The notes beneath the pieces were generated by a model, which worked only from the letters and a program-made list of their open reading frames with translations, did no database searches and had not been told where the DNA came from. From Verrucomicrobiia bacterium (lineage in GTDB: Bacteria > Verrucomicrobiota > Verrucomicrobiia > JABWAM01), in contig JADZFN010000022.1 in the NCBI GenBank assembly GCA_020849895.1, positions 1 to 48,468 of the forward strand: a stretch of 48,468 nt of DNA. Direction: 5' to 3'. Each line of letters begins with the position of its first letter. The first letter of the stretch is position 1. Of the stretch, positions 9,747-17,896 are shown in pieces. The position numbers were made by a program, and so were the translations under genes.

Positions 9747-9992
9747 GATGCGCCAGCCTGCCTTCGCCTTCCGGAAGCTTCAATCCCATTTCAAAATTGC
9801 GAACTCTTCACAGCGCCTTCGCCGGCGAAACGCTGCGGGATGCCGCCTCAATTGAGGGAAAAGGTCTTCGCAAGCAGTCTGCCTTGAATCGAAGGGGAGC
9901 GTCTCTCGCCAGCCGAGGAAGGCGCCGACCTCTTCGCGCGCAAGATTCTCATATTCTCTCGCGCGACGAAAAGTTTGAGCTAATCTATCTCC
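9747..9992. promoter_or_regulatory. Divergent intergenic region between dprA and pilT
   Basis: These 246 bp separate two divergent genes and must hold promoters for both. The part next to pilT is locally A+T-richer (around 9940-9990) than the rest of the window. I see no convincing -35/-10 pair, operator repeat or small ORF with a ribosome-binding site. Confidence 0.35.
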
Positions 9993-11117
9993 ATGGCCGC
10001 CATTGATGATTATCTCCGCGCGATGCCGGAGCACAAGGCTTCCGATCTCCACCTCTCCAGCGGGGCGCTTCCGATGTTCCGGATCTCGGGCACGATGACT
10101 CCGATCAGCGACCAGGCCACCGCCCCGGAAACGGTCCTCGCACTCGTGCGAGAGATCATGCCGGAGCGGAACAGGGAAGAGTTCGAACGCGAGCACGACA
10201 CTGATTTCGCCTATACGATCGAAGGCGTCGGACGCTTCCGAAGCAACGCCTTCATGGACCGGCATGGTCCCGGCGCTGTCTTCCGGTTGATTCCCTCGAA
10301 GATCATGAGCTTCGCGGAGCTTGGACTTCCCGAGTCCCTCAAGAAGCTCTGCTTCCTCACCAAGGGGCTCGTCCTCGTCACCGGGCCGACCGGCTGCGGC
10401 AAATCCACGACGCTCGCCACGATGATTGATTTCATCAACGAAAACCGGAACGACCACATCATCACCATCGAAGACCCGATCGAATTCGTGCATCCGAACA
10501 AGAAATGCCTCGTCAACCAGCGCGAGGTCCACACGCATACGGCGAGCTTCAAGCGCGCCCTCCGCGCCGCGTTGCGCGAGGATCCGGACATTGTCCTCGT
10601 CGGGGAGATGCGCGATCTGGAGACGATCATGATCGCGCTCGAGACCGCGGAAACCGGCCACCTCGTTTTCGGAACCCTGCACACGACCACGGCCGCAGGC
10701 ACCGTGGACCGCTTGATCAATCAGTTTCCGGCGGAGCAGCAGCCTCAGGTGCGCGCCGCGCTCGCCGAGGGGCTCAAGGGCGTCCTCGCGCAGAATCTCC
10801 TCAAGAAGAAGGGCGGCGGCCGCGTCGCCGCCTTCGAAATCCTCATGGGCAGTCACGCCCTCGGCGCCAACATCCGCGAAGGCAAGATTCACCAGATCCC
10901 CATGTTGATCCAGACGGGGCGCAAAGAGGGCATGTGCGCCCTCAACGACTCACTCCTCGATCTCCTCCAAAAGGGTCTCATTGATCCCGTCGAGGCCTAT
11001 CAAACGGCCGCGGCGAAGGAGGACCTCATCAAGCGCATGTCCACGATCCCTCATCTCCGTTCCTCCAAGGGCGCGCCCTGGACCGAAGAAGAACTGCTCA
11101 AGGCCGCAGCGGCCTGA
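9993..11117 (+). CDS. pilT: Type IV pilus retraction ATPase PilT
   Basis: Predicted 374-residue hexameric ATPase that drives pilus retraction at the inner membrane. An N-terminal PAS-like domain carries ASDLHLSSG. The ATPase domain has Walker A GPTGCGKST (131-139), the Asp box TIEDPIEFVH, Walker B DIVLVGEMRDLET and the His box TLHTTTAAGTVDRLI. The late LGANIREGKIHQI corresponds to the AIRNLIRE motif, which is specific to PilT and separates it from PilB. Length is normal. The next gene starts 7 bp downstream, followed at 11 bp by a pseudopilin gene, so these are likely one transcript. No PilB, PilC or secretin gene is in the window. Confidence 0.96.
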   Translation: MAAIDDYLRAMPEHKASDLHLSSGALPMFRISGTMTPISDQATAPETVLALVREIMPERNREEFEREHDTDFAYTIEGVGRFRSNAFMDRHGPGAVFRLIPSKIMSFAELGLPESLKKLCFLTKGLVLVTGPTGCGKSTTLATMIDFINENRNDHIITIEDPIEFVHPNKKCLVNQREVHTHTASFKRALRAALREDPDIVLVGEMRDLETIMIALETAETGHLVFGTLHTTTAAGTVDRLINQFPAEQQPQVRAALAEGLKGVLAQNLLKKKGGGRVAAFEILMGSHALGANIREGKIHQIPMLIQTGRKEGMCALNDSLLDLLQKGLIDPVEAYQTAAAKEDLIKRMSTIPHLRSSKGAPWTEEELLKAAAA

Positions 11118-11124
11118 TCCCTTG

Positions 11125-11706
11125 ATGACCTCTCGTCGGCGTCTCTGGATATGGACCGGCCTCGCGGTGGCGATCGCATGGGTTCTCGCCGCGGGAAGCA
11201 TTGCGTTCTTCCGAGGCCAGCGTGTCACCTCCGAAAAGGTGGTCGCTTATCTCAGGGAAAAACCCCTCCGCGACCTCTCCGACGAAGAACGGATGCGCCG
11301 CATCGAGGGGCTTGCCGACCGCGTCAACCGTCTCGACTTCGAGGAACGCCAGAAAGTCCGTTTCGAAAAGGAGATCCGTCGCATCGTTCTCGAAATGACC
11401 GAAGCCGAACGCGTCCGCTACCTCAGCCTCACGCTCCCCAGCGGCATGAAGAACATGATGGAGGCGTTCAACAAGATGCCGCCCCTCAAGCGCAAGCAGG
11501 TCGTCCATCGAGCCATCACCGAGCTTTCCCGCTATTCCGAAGGCGGCGACCGCGCCGAGATGGAAAAGACGCTGGGCGATGAAAACGTGAAGCGGATCGC
11601 GGCGGAAGGGATGAAGGCCTTCCTCTCCGAAGCCAACTCCCAGACCAAACTCGACCTCCAACCGCTTTTCGAGCAAGTCCAGAACATCCTCCAGATGGGC
11701 CGTTAG
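11125..11706 (+). CDS. Small membrane-anchored protein of unknown function in the pilT cluster
   Basis: I do not recognise a family. The 193-residue product starts with basic residues, followed by one strongly hydrophobic segment (about residues 9-28), then a highly charged, predominantly helical remainder rich in Glu/Arg/Lys, including repeated E-R-M-R-R-I and F-E-K-E-I-R-R-I style heptads. This suggests an inner-membrane anchor with a periplasmic or cytoplasmic helical domain. The ATG lies 7 bp after the pilT stop; an earlier in-frame start would overlap pilT. Tight spacing with pilT and the pseudopilin gene suggests a pilus or secretion role, but only by context. Confidence 0.72.
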   Translation: MTSRRRLWIWTGLAVAIAWVLAAGSIAFFRGQRVTSEKVVAYLREKPLRDLSDEERMRRIEGLADRVNRLDFEERQKVRFEKEIRRIVLEMTEAERVRYLSLTLPSGMKNMMEAFNKMPPLKRKQVVHRAITELSRYSEGGDRAEMEKTLGDENVKRIAAEGMKAFLSEANSQTKLDLQPLFEQVQNILQMGR

Positions 11707-11717
11707 GAAAGCTGACG

Positions 11718-12446
11718 ATGAAGTCGGAAACGCAGAGCACGGGCGCGCGCCACGCCTCCTGCGTCTCTTTCACCCTCATCGAGCTTCTGGTGGTGGTGGC
11801 CATTCTCGGCATCCTCGCGGGCCTGCTCATGCCCTCTCTTTCCAAGGCGCGCGCGCGCGCCCAGGCCGTGCAGTGCACCCACAACCTCAGGCAGCTCGGC
11901 TACGCCATCCAGATGTACTGGAACGACAACGAAGGGAGGATCGTCGCCCAAAGCGGGCTTCCTTCGCCGTCGTGGAATGCGACGGGCACGACGCAGTCCT
12001 GGGCGAAGCTGGTGTATCCCTACCTGAAGGACCTCGCGATCTATCGGGATCCGTCGCTTCCCAAGTGGATGCTTCCCCACGTTCCGGTGGACTATTATCT
12101 GAACATCCTCCAACCCTACCTCGAAGGCGGCGGAGACCCGGGAAGGGGCGCCAAAACCGGCGCGTTCGTCCTCGACTCGCGGCGCATCGGCAATCCCGCC
12201 GCATTCATCCTCATGAGCGAAGACCTCGACCTGTCCCGAAATCCGAATGATCTCGATCCAACCAACGAGGTGACCGATCGCACCGGGTTTTCCCGCAACG
12301 GCGCCACATACCCTCTGCCGCACCACGGCTTCGCCAACTTCCTTTTTGCGGACAATCACGTCGCCGCCTTCAGCCGTTTCGAAACCAACCTGATGACTTA
12401 CTGGTACGACAAGAACGCCGATTGGGCCGCGAACCTCCCTCCCTAG
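11718..12446 (+). CDS. Type II secretion/type IV pilin-like pseudopilin (prepilin-type N-terminal methylation domain)
   Basis: Predicted 242-residue pseudopilin. A 17-residue leader precedes the prepilin-peptidase motif: cleavage is expected before Phe18, with Glu22 at mature position +5, followed by a hydrophobic helix through about residue 40. The -1 residue is Ser rather than Gly. The C-terminal HHGFANFLFADNHVAAF resembles the H-X9-DG region of the DUF1559-like pseudopilins abundant in Planctomycetota and Verrucomicrobiota. Such proteins are inner-membrane filament subunits processed by PilD. It sits 11 bp behind the small membrane protein gene in the pilT cluster. Confidence 0.9.
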   Translation: MKSETQSTGARHASCVSFTLIELLVVVAILGILAGLLMPSLSKARARAQAVQCTHNLRQLGYAIQMYWNDNEGRIVAQSGLPSPSWNATGTTQSWAKLVYPYLKDLAIYRDPSLPKWMLPHVPVDYYLNILQPYLEGGGDPGRGAKTGAFVLDSRRIGNPAAFILMSEDLDLSRNPNDLDPTNEVTDRTGFSRNGATYPLPHHGFANFLFADNHVAAFSRFETNLMTYWYDKNADWAANLPP

Positions 12447-12448
12447 AC

Positions 12449-12456
12449 GAGGAGGT
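12449..12456 (+). promoter_or_regulatory. Shine-Dalgarno sequence that fixes a GTG start
   Basis: GAGGAGGT lies 12 bases upstream of the GTG at 12469, immediately after the pseudopilin stop. It is the strongest Shine-Dalgarno-like stretch nearby and supports GTG as the start of the next gene. Confidence 0.5.
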
Positions 12457-12468
12457 CTGAAAATTTCC

Positions 12469-13320
12469 GTGAATCTCCGGCATCTCCTCAAAGCGATCTT
12501 CGTTTCGATCGCAGAAGCGTTCCGTCGAACGCCGAAAAACCTGTCGTTTTCCGCCGCCCCCTCGGCCGCGCGCCGACCGGCGCCCAAACCGCTTCCCCTC
12601 TGGCTCAAAGCGGGCGGCGCGGGGCTGCTCCTTGCGGGGGCGGCGGCCTTCGGCGTCTTCCAGTTTCAGCGCAACTTCGCCGAGCGCCCTCCTGCGTGGC
12701 TCAAGATCCAAACCCGCCTCAGTCCGGAGCTCCCCTCCGCGGCCTTCCGGCGGCTCCGTGAGGAATGCGCGCGCGAAGCCGCGCGCCTTCGGCGCCCTCT
12801 GCATTCCGTTCGCGTCCTCGCGCTTTCCGACACGAACGGCGCCGCGTGGCTGTGGAACACCGAGACGCTCACGAATCCTGGATTTGCGCCTCTCGCGAAA
12901 ATCAGCCGCGAACTCCGCAATTCTCGCGACGCCTGGGTCGGCTACTACCGTCTCGACGGCAGCCCCATGCGCTGCACCCAGCGCATCAACCTCACGCAGA
13001 CCAACTCCGCGCTCCTCCTCCTTCACCTCGATGCCCCGCTTGCCCCCAGCGCCACCCAGATCGTCGCACGCGTGACTCGAACCAACCTCCGCCTGCGGCC
13101 CAACCGCGCCGGTCACCTTCAGGTTTCCCTGGGACGCTTCCCGCCCTCCGCAGGAGTTCAGGGCGCCGCCGTCGTCCTCCCCCCGAATTACCGGTGCGTT
13201 CGCGCGACGCCAGGGAATGCGGAGAAACCGATCGAAAGCGGCCTCTCTTGGGTTTACTGGCTCAACACGCGCGTGGAAACGAATGCCCCGCCGATGTCGG
13301 TCGAATTCAAGAGGGAATGA
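12469..13320 (+). CDS. Unknown single-pass membrane protein
   Basis: Not recognised. The 283-residue product begins with a short amphipathic, Arg/Lys-containing cytoplasmic segment, has one transmembrane segment around residues 47-64 (Ala/Gly/Leu-rich, preceded by KPLPLWLK), and then about 215 residues probably outside the cytoplasm. The exported part has many Asn/Thr/Arg and few cysteines, and ends in a charged tail. The GTG start is supported by a GAGGAGGT ribosome-binding site. It follows the pseudopilin gene by 22 bp, so it is likely the last gene of the pilT cluster. Its 3' neighbour is convergent. Confidence 0.68.
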   Translation: MNLRHLLKAIFVSIAEAFRRTPKNLSFSAAPSAARRPAPKPLPLWLKAGGAGLLLAGAAAFGVFQFQRNFAERPPAWLKIQTRLSPELPSAAFRRLREECAREAARLRRPLHSVRVLALSDTNGAAWLWNTETLTNPGFAPLAKISRELRNSRDAWVGYYRLDGSPMRCTQRINLTQTNSALLLLHLDAPLAPSATQIVARVTRTNLRLRPNRAGHLQVSLGRFPPSAGVQGAAVVLPPNYRCVRATPGNAEKPIESGLSWVYWLNTRVETNAPPMSVEFKRE

Positions 13321-13363
13321 ACGGCGCCTCGCCGCCGGTCTTTTTACGCGTGTCCCACACGGC

Positions 13364-15220
13364 CTATTGCCCTTCGATCTCCTCCGGCCGCGGATGAAAG
13401 AGCTTCCGCGCCGTCTCGCCTTCGAGACGCAACGGCGCCGTGAATCGAGCGCCGACGAAAAAGGGCGCGTCCACCGACTCTGGCGCGCGGAGCCAGCGGC
13501 GATCGCGCGCCCGATAGATCGGCACGAGTTTCGCGCGCACGCCGCGCCTCTCGGGGAAGAGCGCGAGGACATACGCGTTCCTCTCCGGAAACCGTTCCAC
13601 GAGCCGGCGGTCTTCCGCCCCGCGGTCGCATGCGAAGATCATCGCCTCCGAAAGACCCGGCGAGTTTCGGAAAATAGGAAGTGGATGACCGATCCAGAAG
13701 GAGCGCAGAAAGACCAGCGCCGGCGCTTCCGCCTCTTCCCGGACGCAGAGCTCTACGCCGCGCCGCGCCGGAATCCCAAGGCGGTTGAATCTGAGGAAGC
13801 GCGCGACTCCCTCCGCCTGCGCCGCGAGAAGCCCCGCAAACAGCAGGGCGGCGGCGACGCGCAGGCGGAGCGCGCGCTGGGCCGCCGCAAACGTCCACCC
13901 CGTCACGAACGCGAGCGCGGGCATGAGTTCGGCGAGAAAGCGCGGCCCTGTCGCCTCCGTGCTCCGACTGAAATAGCTTGCGTAAAACCCGACATGCAAA
14001 ACGACCCAAACCGACAACGGCCAAAGCGCGCGAGGAATTCCGAACGCGAGGGAAAACTTCTTGAGCGAAGCCGCCGGCGAAGATTTTTCGTTGGCGTTCG
14101 AAACGACAGAGGTGGCGCGCGCAATTCGCCGCCGGAGGCGCGTGGCCCCGAGCACGCCCGCAAAACCCAGCAGCGCGAGGGAAACCCACGCGTTCCCCGT
14201 CCACCATTCGGCCAGGCTCTTCGCATAATATTTCAAATTCGCGAGGAAGCCGAAAAAGTCATGATCTCCAAAGGTCTGAAAATAATGACCCGGCTCGCCG
14301 CGCCCCACTCCTTGACCGAACCCCAGGCGGACTCGCGGCCAGTAATCCGTGAACAGGCTGAGCGTCCATCGTCCCGAAAGCTCCCGGTAATAAAGCATCA
14401 ACGGCGCGAAGATCGCTGCGAACCCGGCCGAAAAACTCAAGCCCGCCAGAAACGCCTTTCGCCGGCGCTTCGCTGCTGTCGGCCGGCCATGGATACCCGA
14501 CGAAACCACGACCCACGGAAACCACGCGAGCGCGAGCGCCAGGGCGTTGACGGGGCGCGAGGCGAAAACCGCGGCGAGGAGCGCCCCCGACACCGCAGCG
14601 CCTCCGTGCGAACCCGCCGCTGCGCGTTCAACGGCGATCAGAAAGGCGAACGTCAAGCCCAGCGTGACGGCGTGCGAGAGCAGCGAGAGCCCATTCGCCA
14701 CGAAGAAGGGCGAGAGCGCCAGCGCGACGGTTCCCCACCACGCCGCGCGCCGGCCGGCGAGGCGCCGGATCCAGACAAACGCGAGCAGCAGTGCCAGCCC
14801 CGACGCGAGCCATGGGATCGAAAAGGGCGGCCCGCCAAACGCGAGGGGGAGCGCGAGGGCGAGGGCCGGTAGCGGGGGATAAAAGGCGAAGGAGCGATCC
14901 CGGACGATCGCCTGCCACTGTTGGAAAAACTCCCGCGGCTCGGGCGTCTCGCGCCACAGCCTTCCGGCCGCAAAAGTCTCCGCCTGGAAGAGATACGTTC
15001 CGACGTCCGTATTATTGACGTCGTAGGGCAGGCACTCGTGGCGCGCCCACCCCGCCGCGACGAGCCATGCCGCAACGAACGTCGCGAGAAGGAAACGATC
15101 CCTCGCGATCCTCCCGCGCTGGGGCGAACCGGGGATCCACGCGAGACGGACGCCGCGCGCCGGACGACCTCCCGGTTCGCAACAGCGACCGGCCGTCGTG
15201 CGGGTTTTCCACCATCTCAT
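13364..15220 (-). CDS. Polytopic membrane glycosyltransferase (GT-C, ArnT/PMT-like)
   Basis: Predicted 618-residue inner-membrane protein. Hydrophobic segments begin at about residue 42 and recur through residue 475 (roughly ten or more helices), followed by a soluble C-terminal domain of about 150 residues. The first periplasmic loop carries NTDVGTYLFQAETFAAGRLW, resembling the acidic loop-1 motif and YLFQA element of GT-C enzymes that transfer sugars from polyprenyl-phosphate donors. The catalytic acidic residue would be the Asp of TDVG; this is an inference. The first 35 residues are Arg/Gly-rich and not membrane-like, so the true start may lie downstream of the ATG used. Donor and acceptor are unknown; lipid A, protein or polysaccharide are all possible. 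Confidence 0.72.
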   Translation of the reverse strand: MRWWKTRTTAGRCCEPGGRPARGVRLAWIPGSPQRGRIARDRFLLATFVAAWLVAAGWARHECLPYDVNNTDVGTYLFQAETFAAGRLWRETPEPREFFQQWQAIVRDRSFAFYPPLPALALALPLAFGGPPFSIPWLASGLALLLAFVWIRRLAGRRAAWWGTVALALSPFFVANGLSLLSHAVTLGLTFAFLIAVERAAAGSHGGAAVSGALLAAVFASRPVNALALALAWFPWVVVSSGIHGRPTAAKRRRKAFLAGLSFSAGFAAIFAPLMLYYRELSGRWTLSLFTDYWPRVRLGFGQGVGRGEPGHYFQTFGDHDFFGFLANLKYYAKSLAEWWTGNAWVSLALLGFAGVLGATRLRRRIARATSVVSNANEKSSPAASLKKFSLAFGIPRALWPLSVWVVLHVGFYASYFSRSTEATGPRFLAELMPALAFVTGWTFAAAQRALRLRVAAALLFAGLLAAQAEGVARFLRFNRLGIPARRGVELCVREEAEAPALVFLRSFWIGHPLPIFRNSPGLSEAMIFACDRGAEDRRLVERFPERNAYVLALFPERRGVRAKLVPIYRARDRRWLRAPESVDAPFFVGARFTAPLRLEGETARKLFHPRPEEIEGQ

Positions 15221-15403
15221 ACCCGTCGAACCGCGCGTCGAGCGCCTCCTCCTTCACTTCTCCGGCGAAGAAGAAGATGCGTTGTTGACGTTTCCACCGG
15301 AGCATCCCCTCGCGCAAGCGAAGGCCGTGGGTTTTGTTGTTTTCCTGCGGACCACGCTGAAGGCCATGGTTTTCGCCGGAGGATCATGCCCCGCGGTCCG
15401 GGG

Positions 15404-15916
15404 TCAGGACTTCGCCTTGTTCCGCGCCGCGGCCGCCGCGGTTTCGTCCCAAGTGAACGACGATCGGCTCGCCATCGGCTTGCCCTCCTGCAAAAGGGTC
15501 ACCTTCCAGGCCATCACCCGCCCGAACTTGGCGAGGTGGTTGCCGACAATGTCGGCGGTGGTCCAGCCGCTGAAACTCGGTGTTTCCCGGTAGAGCTTGA
15601 TGATTTCCGTGAAGGTTTCCTCGTTCGTCGCGGGCACGACGCCGCGCGCCTCGATCTTCACGGCGAACTTCGGGATTTTCGAGGCAGGCGCCTTCCAGTG
15701 GACGAGGAAGCGGATGCCCGCAATTTTCTTCGCATCGAGGGAAAGCTCCCGCTGGTATTTCGCCTTTTCCTTCAGATCTGCGATCGCCGAAGTGGTCTCG
15801 CCGTCGCTGTCCATGAACTCATGATGGACCTTGAGCACGACCCAGTCGGAAGCCATTTCACCCCGCGAAGGCGCGGCGAGCGCGAAGAGCGCGAGCAATG
15901 CGAAAACCGTGCGCAC
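15404..15916 (-). CDS. Small secreted protein of unknown function
   Basis: Not recognised as a family. The 170-residue product starts at a GTG and has a clear Sec signal peptide (MRTVFALLALFALAAPSRG, probable cleavage near residue 20). A compact mature domain of about 150 residues without cysteines follows, with alternating hydrophobic/charged strands (VVLKVHHEF, AGIRFLVHWKAP, FAVKIEARGVVP), suggesting a beta-rich periplasmic protein. It is divergent from gltX and probably monocistronic. The 183 bp between its stop and the membrane glycosyltransferase start hold a CCCCG/CGGGG hairpin at 15389-15403, just past the stop, and no obvious gene. Confidence 0.72.
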   Translation of the reverse strand: MRTVFALLALFALAAPSRGEMASDWVVLKVHHEFMDSDGETTSAIADLKEKAKYQRELSLDAKKIAGIRFLVHWKAPASKIPKFAVKIEARGVVPATNEETFTEIIKLYRETPSFSGWTTADIVGNHLAKFGRVMAWKVTLLQEGKPMASRSSFTWDETAAAAARNKAKS

Positions 15917-16058
15917 GGCCGCACCTTATGCGCCTCCGCACCTCTCGATGCAAGCTCGAAGAAAGAACGGCTCGCGCGAGACGCAAGCCCTCCGATTCCG
16001 TTTTCGAGCCTCGGATTTCTTCCTTGAGCCCCGGGCTTTGAGACTTGAGCCTGCAGAG

Positions 16059-17360
16059 ATGCTTCCCCGCGTTCGATTCGCCCCGAGCCCCACCGGATGG
16101 CTGCATGTCGGCGGCGCGCGCACCGCGCTCTTCAACTGGCTTTACGCCCGTCGCCACGGGGGAACGTTCGTCCTGCGCATCGAAGACACCGATGAAGCGC
16201 GGAACACCGAGGAAGCGATGCGCGCGATCCTTTCAGGGCTGAAGTGGCTCGGAATCGATTGGGACGAAGGACCGGAGAAGGAGGGCGGCCGCGGGCCGTA
16301 TTTCCAGAGTCGGCGGAAAGACCTTTACCTCCGCTACGTCCGCCGCCTCCTCGACGAAAAAAAGGCCTACGAGGAAAAGGGCGCGATCCGCTTTCGCCTG
16401 CCGCGGAGAGTGATGAGCGTGCCCGACCTCATCTGCGGAATGGTGCACATTGATCTTTCGGCAGAACCGGACCTCACGCTGGTACGCGCCGACGGATCGT
16501 TCATCTTCCATCTCGTCAACGTGGTGGACGACCTTGAAATGGGAATCACCCATGTGATCCGGGGCGAAGACCATCTCTCGAACACCCCGAAGCACCTCGC
16601 GCTCTACGAGGCGTTCGCGGCCAAGCCGCCGGCCTTCGCGCACATCCCGCTGATCCTCAACAAGGACGGCACGAAGATGAGCAAGCGCGACGCCGGCGCC
16701 GCGCTCGGCGAGTATATGGCGAAGGGATACGCGCCCGACGCCGTGCGCAACTACCTCTGCCTCCTCGGCTGGTCCCCCAAGGACAACCGCGAGGTCATGA
16801 CCCTCGAGGAACTGGTTGCGCGCTTCGATCTCGCGCAGGTCAACCGTTCCAACGCGCGCTTCGATCTCGACAAGCTCGAGTGGATGAACACGCGCCACAT
16901 GATGGATATGCCGCTCCCCCGCTTCCTCGAACTGGCGCGTCCGCATCTCGGCGAGGAAGGCGCGAAGGATCCGGCTTATGCAGATCGCGTCCTCGCCGCG
17001 GTGAAGGACAAGGTGAAGCATCTGGCCGACCTCCCCGCCCAAACCCTCTATTTTTTCCGAGACGATTTCCCGATCGAGCCGGAGGCCATGGCCAAGGCCC
17101 TGCGCAAACCGGGCGCAGCCGATCGCCTGGCGGAGCTGCGCGCGCGCTACGCGACGACGGCGGAGTGGAACGCCGCCGCATTGGAAGCCGAGCTCAAGGC
17201 GCTCGCGGCGGCGAAGGGCGCGAAACCCGCGGAGTTCATCCACCCATGCCGCGCCGCCACAAGCGGCCGCACGATCGGCCCGAGCCTCTATCCGATGCTC
17301 GAGGCCCTGGGCCGGGAACGCGTCCTCGCCCGTCTCGACCGCGCGCGCTCCATGACCTGA
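16059..17360 (+). CDS. gltX: Glutamyl-tRNA synthetase, compact form lacking the zinc-binding insertion
   Basis: Predicted 433-residue class I aminoacyl-tRNA synthetase that charges tRNA-Glu. The HIGH-like motif is HVGG (16-19) in FAPSPTGWLHVGGARTALF and the KMSKS-like motif is KMSKR (206-210). RIEDTD and RGEDHLSNTPKH are also typical. Between AY (residues 103-104) and IRFRLP (110-115) only five residues remain, whereas most bacterial GluRS carry some 40-50 residues there, including the Cys zinc ligands. This accounts for the short length. The ATG used starts directly at the Rossmann fold; upstream in-frame starts would add unrelated Arg/Ser-rich sequence overlapping the divergent gene. Whether it also charges tRNA-Gln cannot be judged here. 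Confidence 0.93.
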   Translation: MLPRVRFAPSPTGWLHVGGARTALFNWLYARRHGGTFVLRIEDTDEARNTEEAMRAILSGLKWLGIDWDEGPEKEGGRGPYFQSRRKDLYLRYVRRLLDEKKAYEEKGAIRFRLPRRVMSVPDLICGMVHIDLSAEPDLTLVRADGSFIFHLVNVVDDLEMGITHVIRGEDHLSNTPKHLALYEAFAAKPPAFAHIPLILNKDGTKMSKRDAGAALGEYMAKGYAPDAVRNYLCLLGWSPKDNREVMTLEELVARFDLAQVNRSNARFDLDKLEWMNTRHMMDMPLPRFLELARPHLGEEGAKDPAYADRVLAAVKDKVKHLADLPAQTLYFFRDDFPIEPEAMAKALRKPGAADRLAELRARYATTAEWNAAALEAELKALAAAKGAKPAEFIHPCRAATSGRTIGPSLYPMLEALGRERVLARLDRARSMT

Positions 17361-17494
17361 TTTCGTGGCCCCCGGATCCCAGGGATCACGGAGGGCGGCG
17401 CGACGGAGGCCGCGGTCCGAGGCCTCTCCGGAAAACGCGGACGCACCAAGGGCCATTCCCCCAGCGCCGCGCGCTCCCTGGGGAACGGTCCGTA

Positions 17495-17530
17495 ACCCCG
17501 AAAGGCGTTGGCGCCGTCGGCGGGGTTTTT
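17495..17530 (+). terminator. Rho-independent terminator candidate downstream of gltX
   Basis: An outer 6-bp perfect stem ACCCCG/CGGGGT (17495-17500 with 17521-17526) encloses an inner GGCG/CGCC stem and is followed at once by a T-run on the plus strand. It lies about 135 bp after the gltX stop and just before the 3' end of the convergent Cys-rich gene, so it probably ends the gltX transcript. Confidence 0.6.
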
Positions 17531-17539
17531 GAGGAAAGC

Positions 17540-17746
17540 TTAGTGCTTCTGGAACTTCTTGTAGTTCCAGCCTTTTCCACCGGACTTGTCGCAGCAGCAC
17601 GGTTTCTTGCCGCAGGCCTTGCAGACGCAGGTCTTGCAGACGCTGGCCTTCTTGGCGGAGACGACGCCTGAGCCGTCGTCGGCAAACATGGACTGCGTGG
17701 CGGCCAAGCTGAAGGCGAGGCCGAGGATGAGGGCGATCTTCTTCAT
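17540..17746 (-). CDS. Small secreted cysteine-rich protein
   Basis: A 68-residue product not matching a family I can name. A Sec-type signal peptide is clear: MKKIALILGLAFSLAATQSMFA, with cleavage likely near residue 22. The mature peptide of about 46 residues holds seven cysteines at 37, 40, 42, 45, 50, 51 and 52 in a CxxCxCxxC...CCC pattern, flanked by lysines, and ends Lys/His-rich (NYKKFQKH). The spacing suggests metal binding (zinc, copper or cadmium) or an Fe-S/thiol role. The ATG has an AAGGAG ribosome-binding site 7 bp upstream. A 501-residue in-frame extension upstream is antisense noise. It is convergent with gltX and divergent from the next plus-strand gene. Confidence 0.75.
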   Translation of the reverse strand: MKKIALILGLAFSLAATQSMFADDGSGVVSAKKASVCKTCVCKACGKKPCCCDKSGGKGWNYKKFQKH

Positions 17747-17896
17747 GGGAGAACTCCTTGAGGTGAAGGATTGTTTGCAGGTCGCGCCCCACGAGGAGGC
17801 GTCGCGCTTCTTTCCATACCACTTCCGGAACCGCTCCGCAAACCGATCATCTTCCGGCTTGAGACGCCGCGGCGGTGCGGGTAGCAGGGAGGTGCC

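Noticed and set aside
8277-9887. Open frame of 536 codons opposite dprA
   Set aside because: Antisense shadow typical of G+C-rich DNA; dprA on the other strand has all family motifs.
13146-13156. CTCCGCAGGAG inside the 283-residue membrane protein gene
   Set aside because: It resembles the intergenic motif but lies in coding sequence, so it weakens rather than supports a dedicated repeat family.
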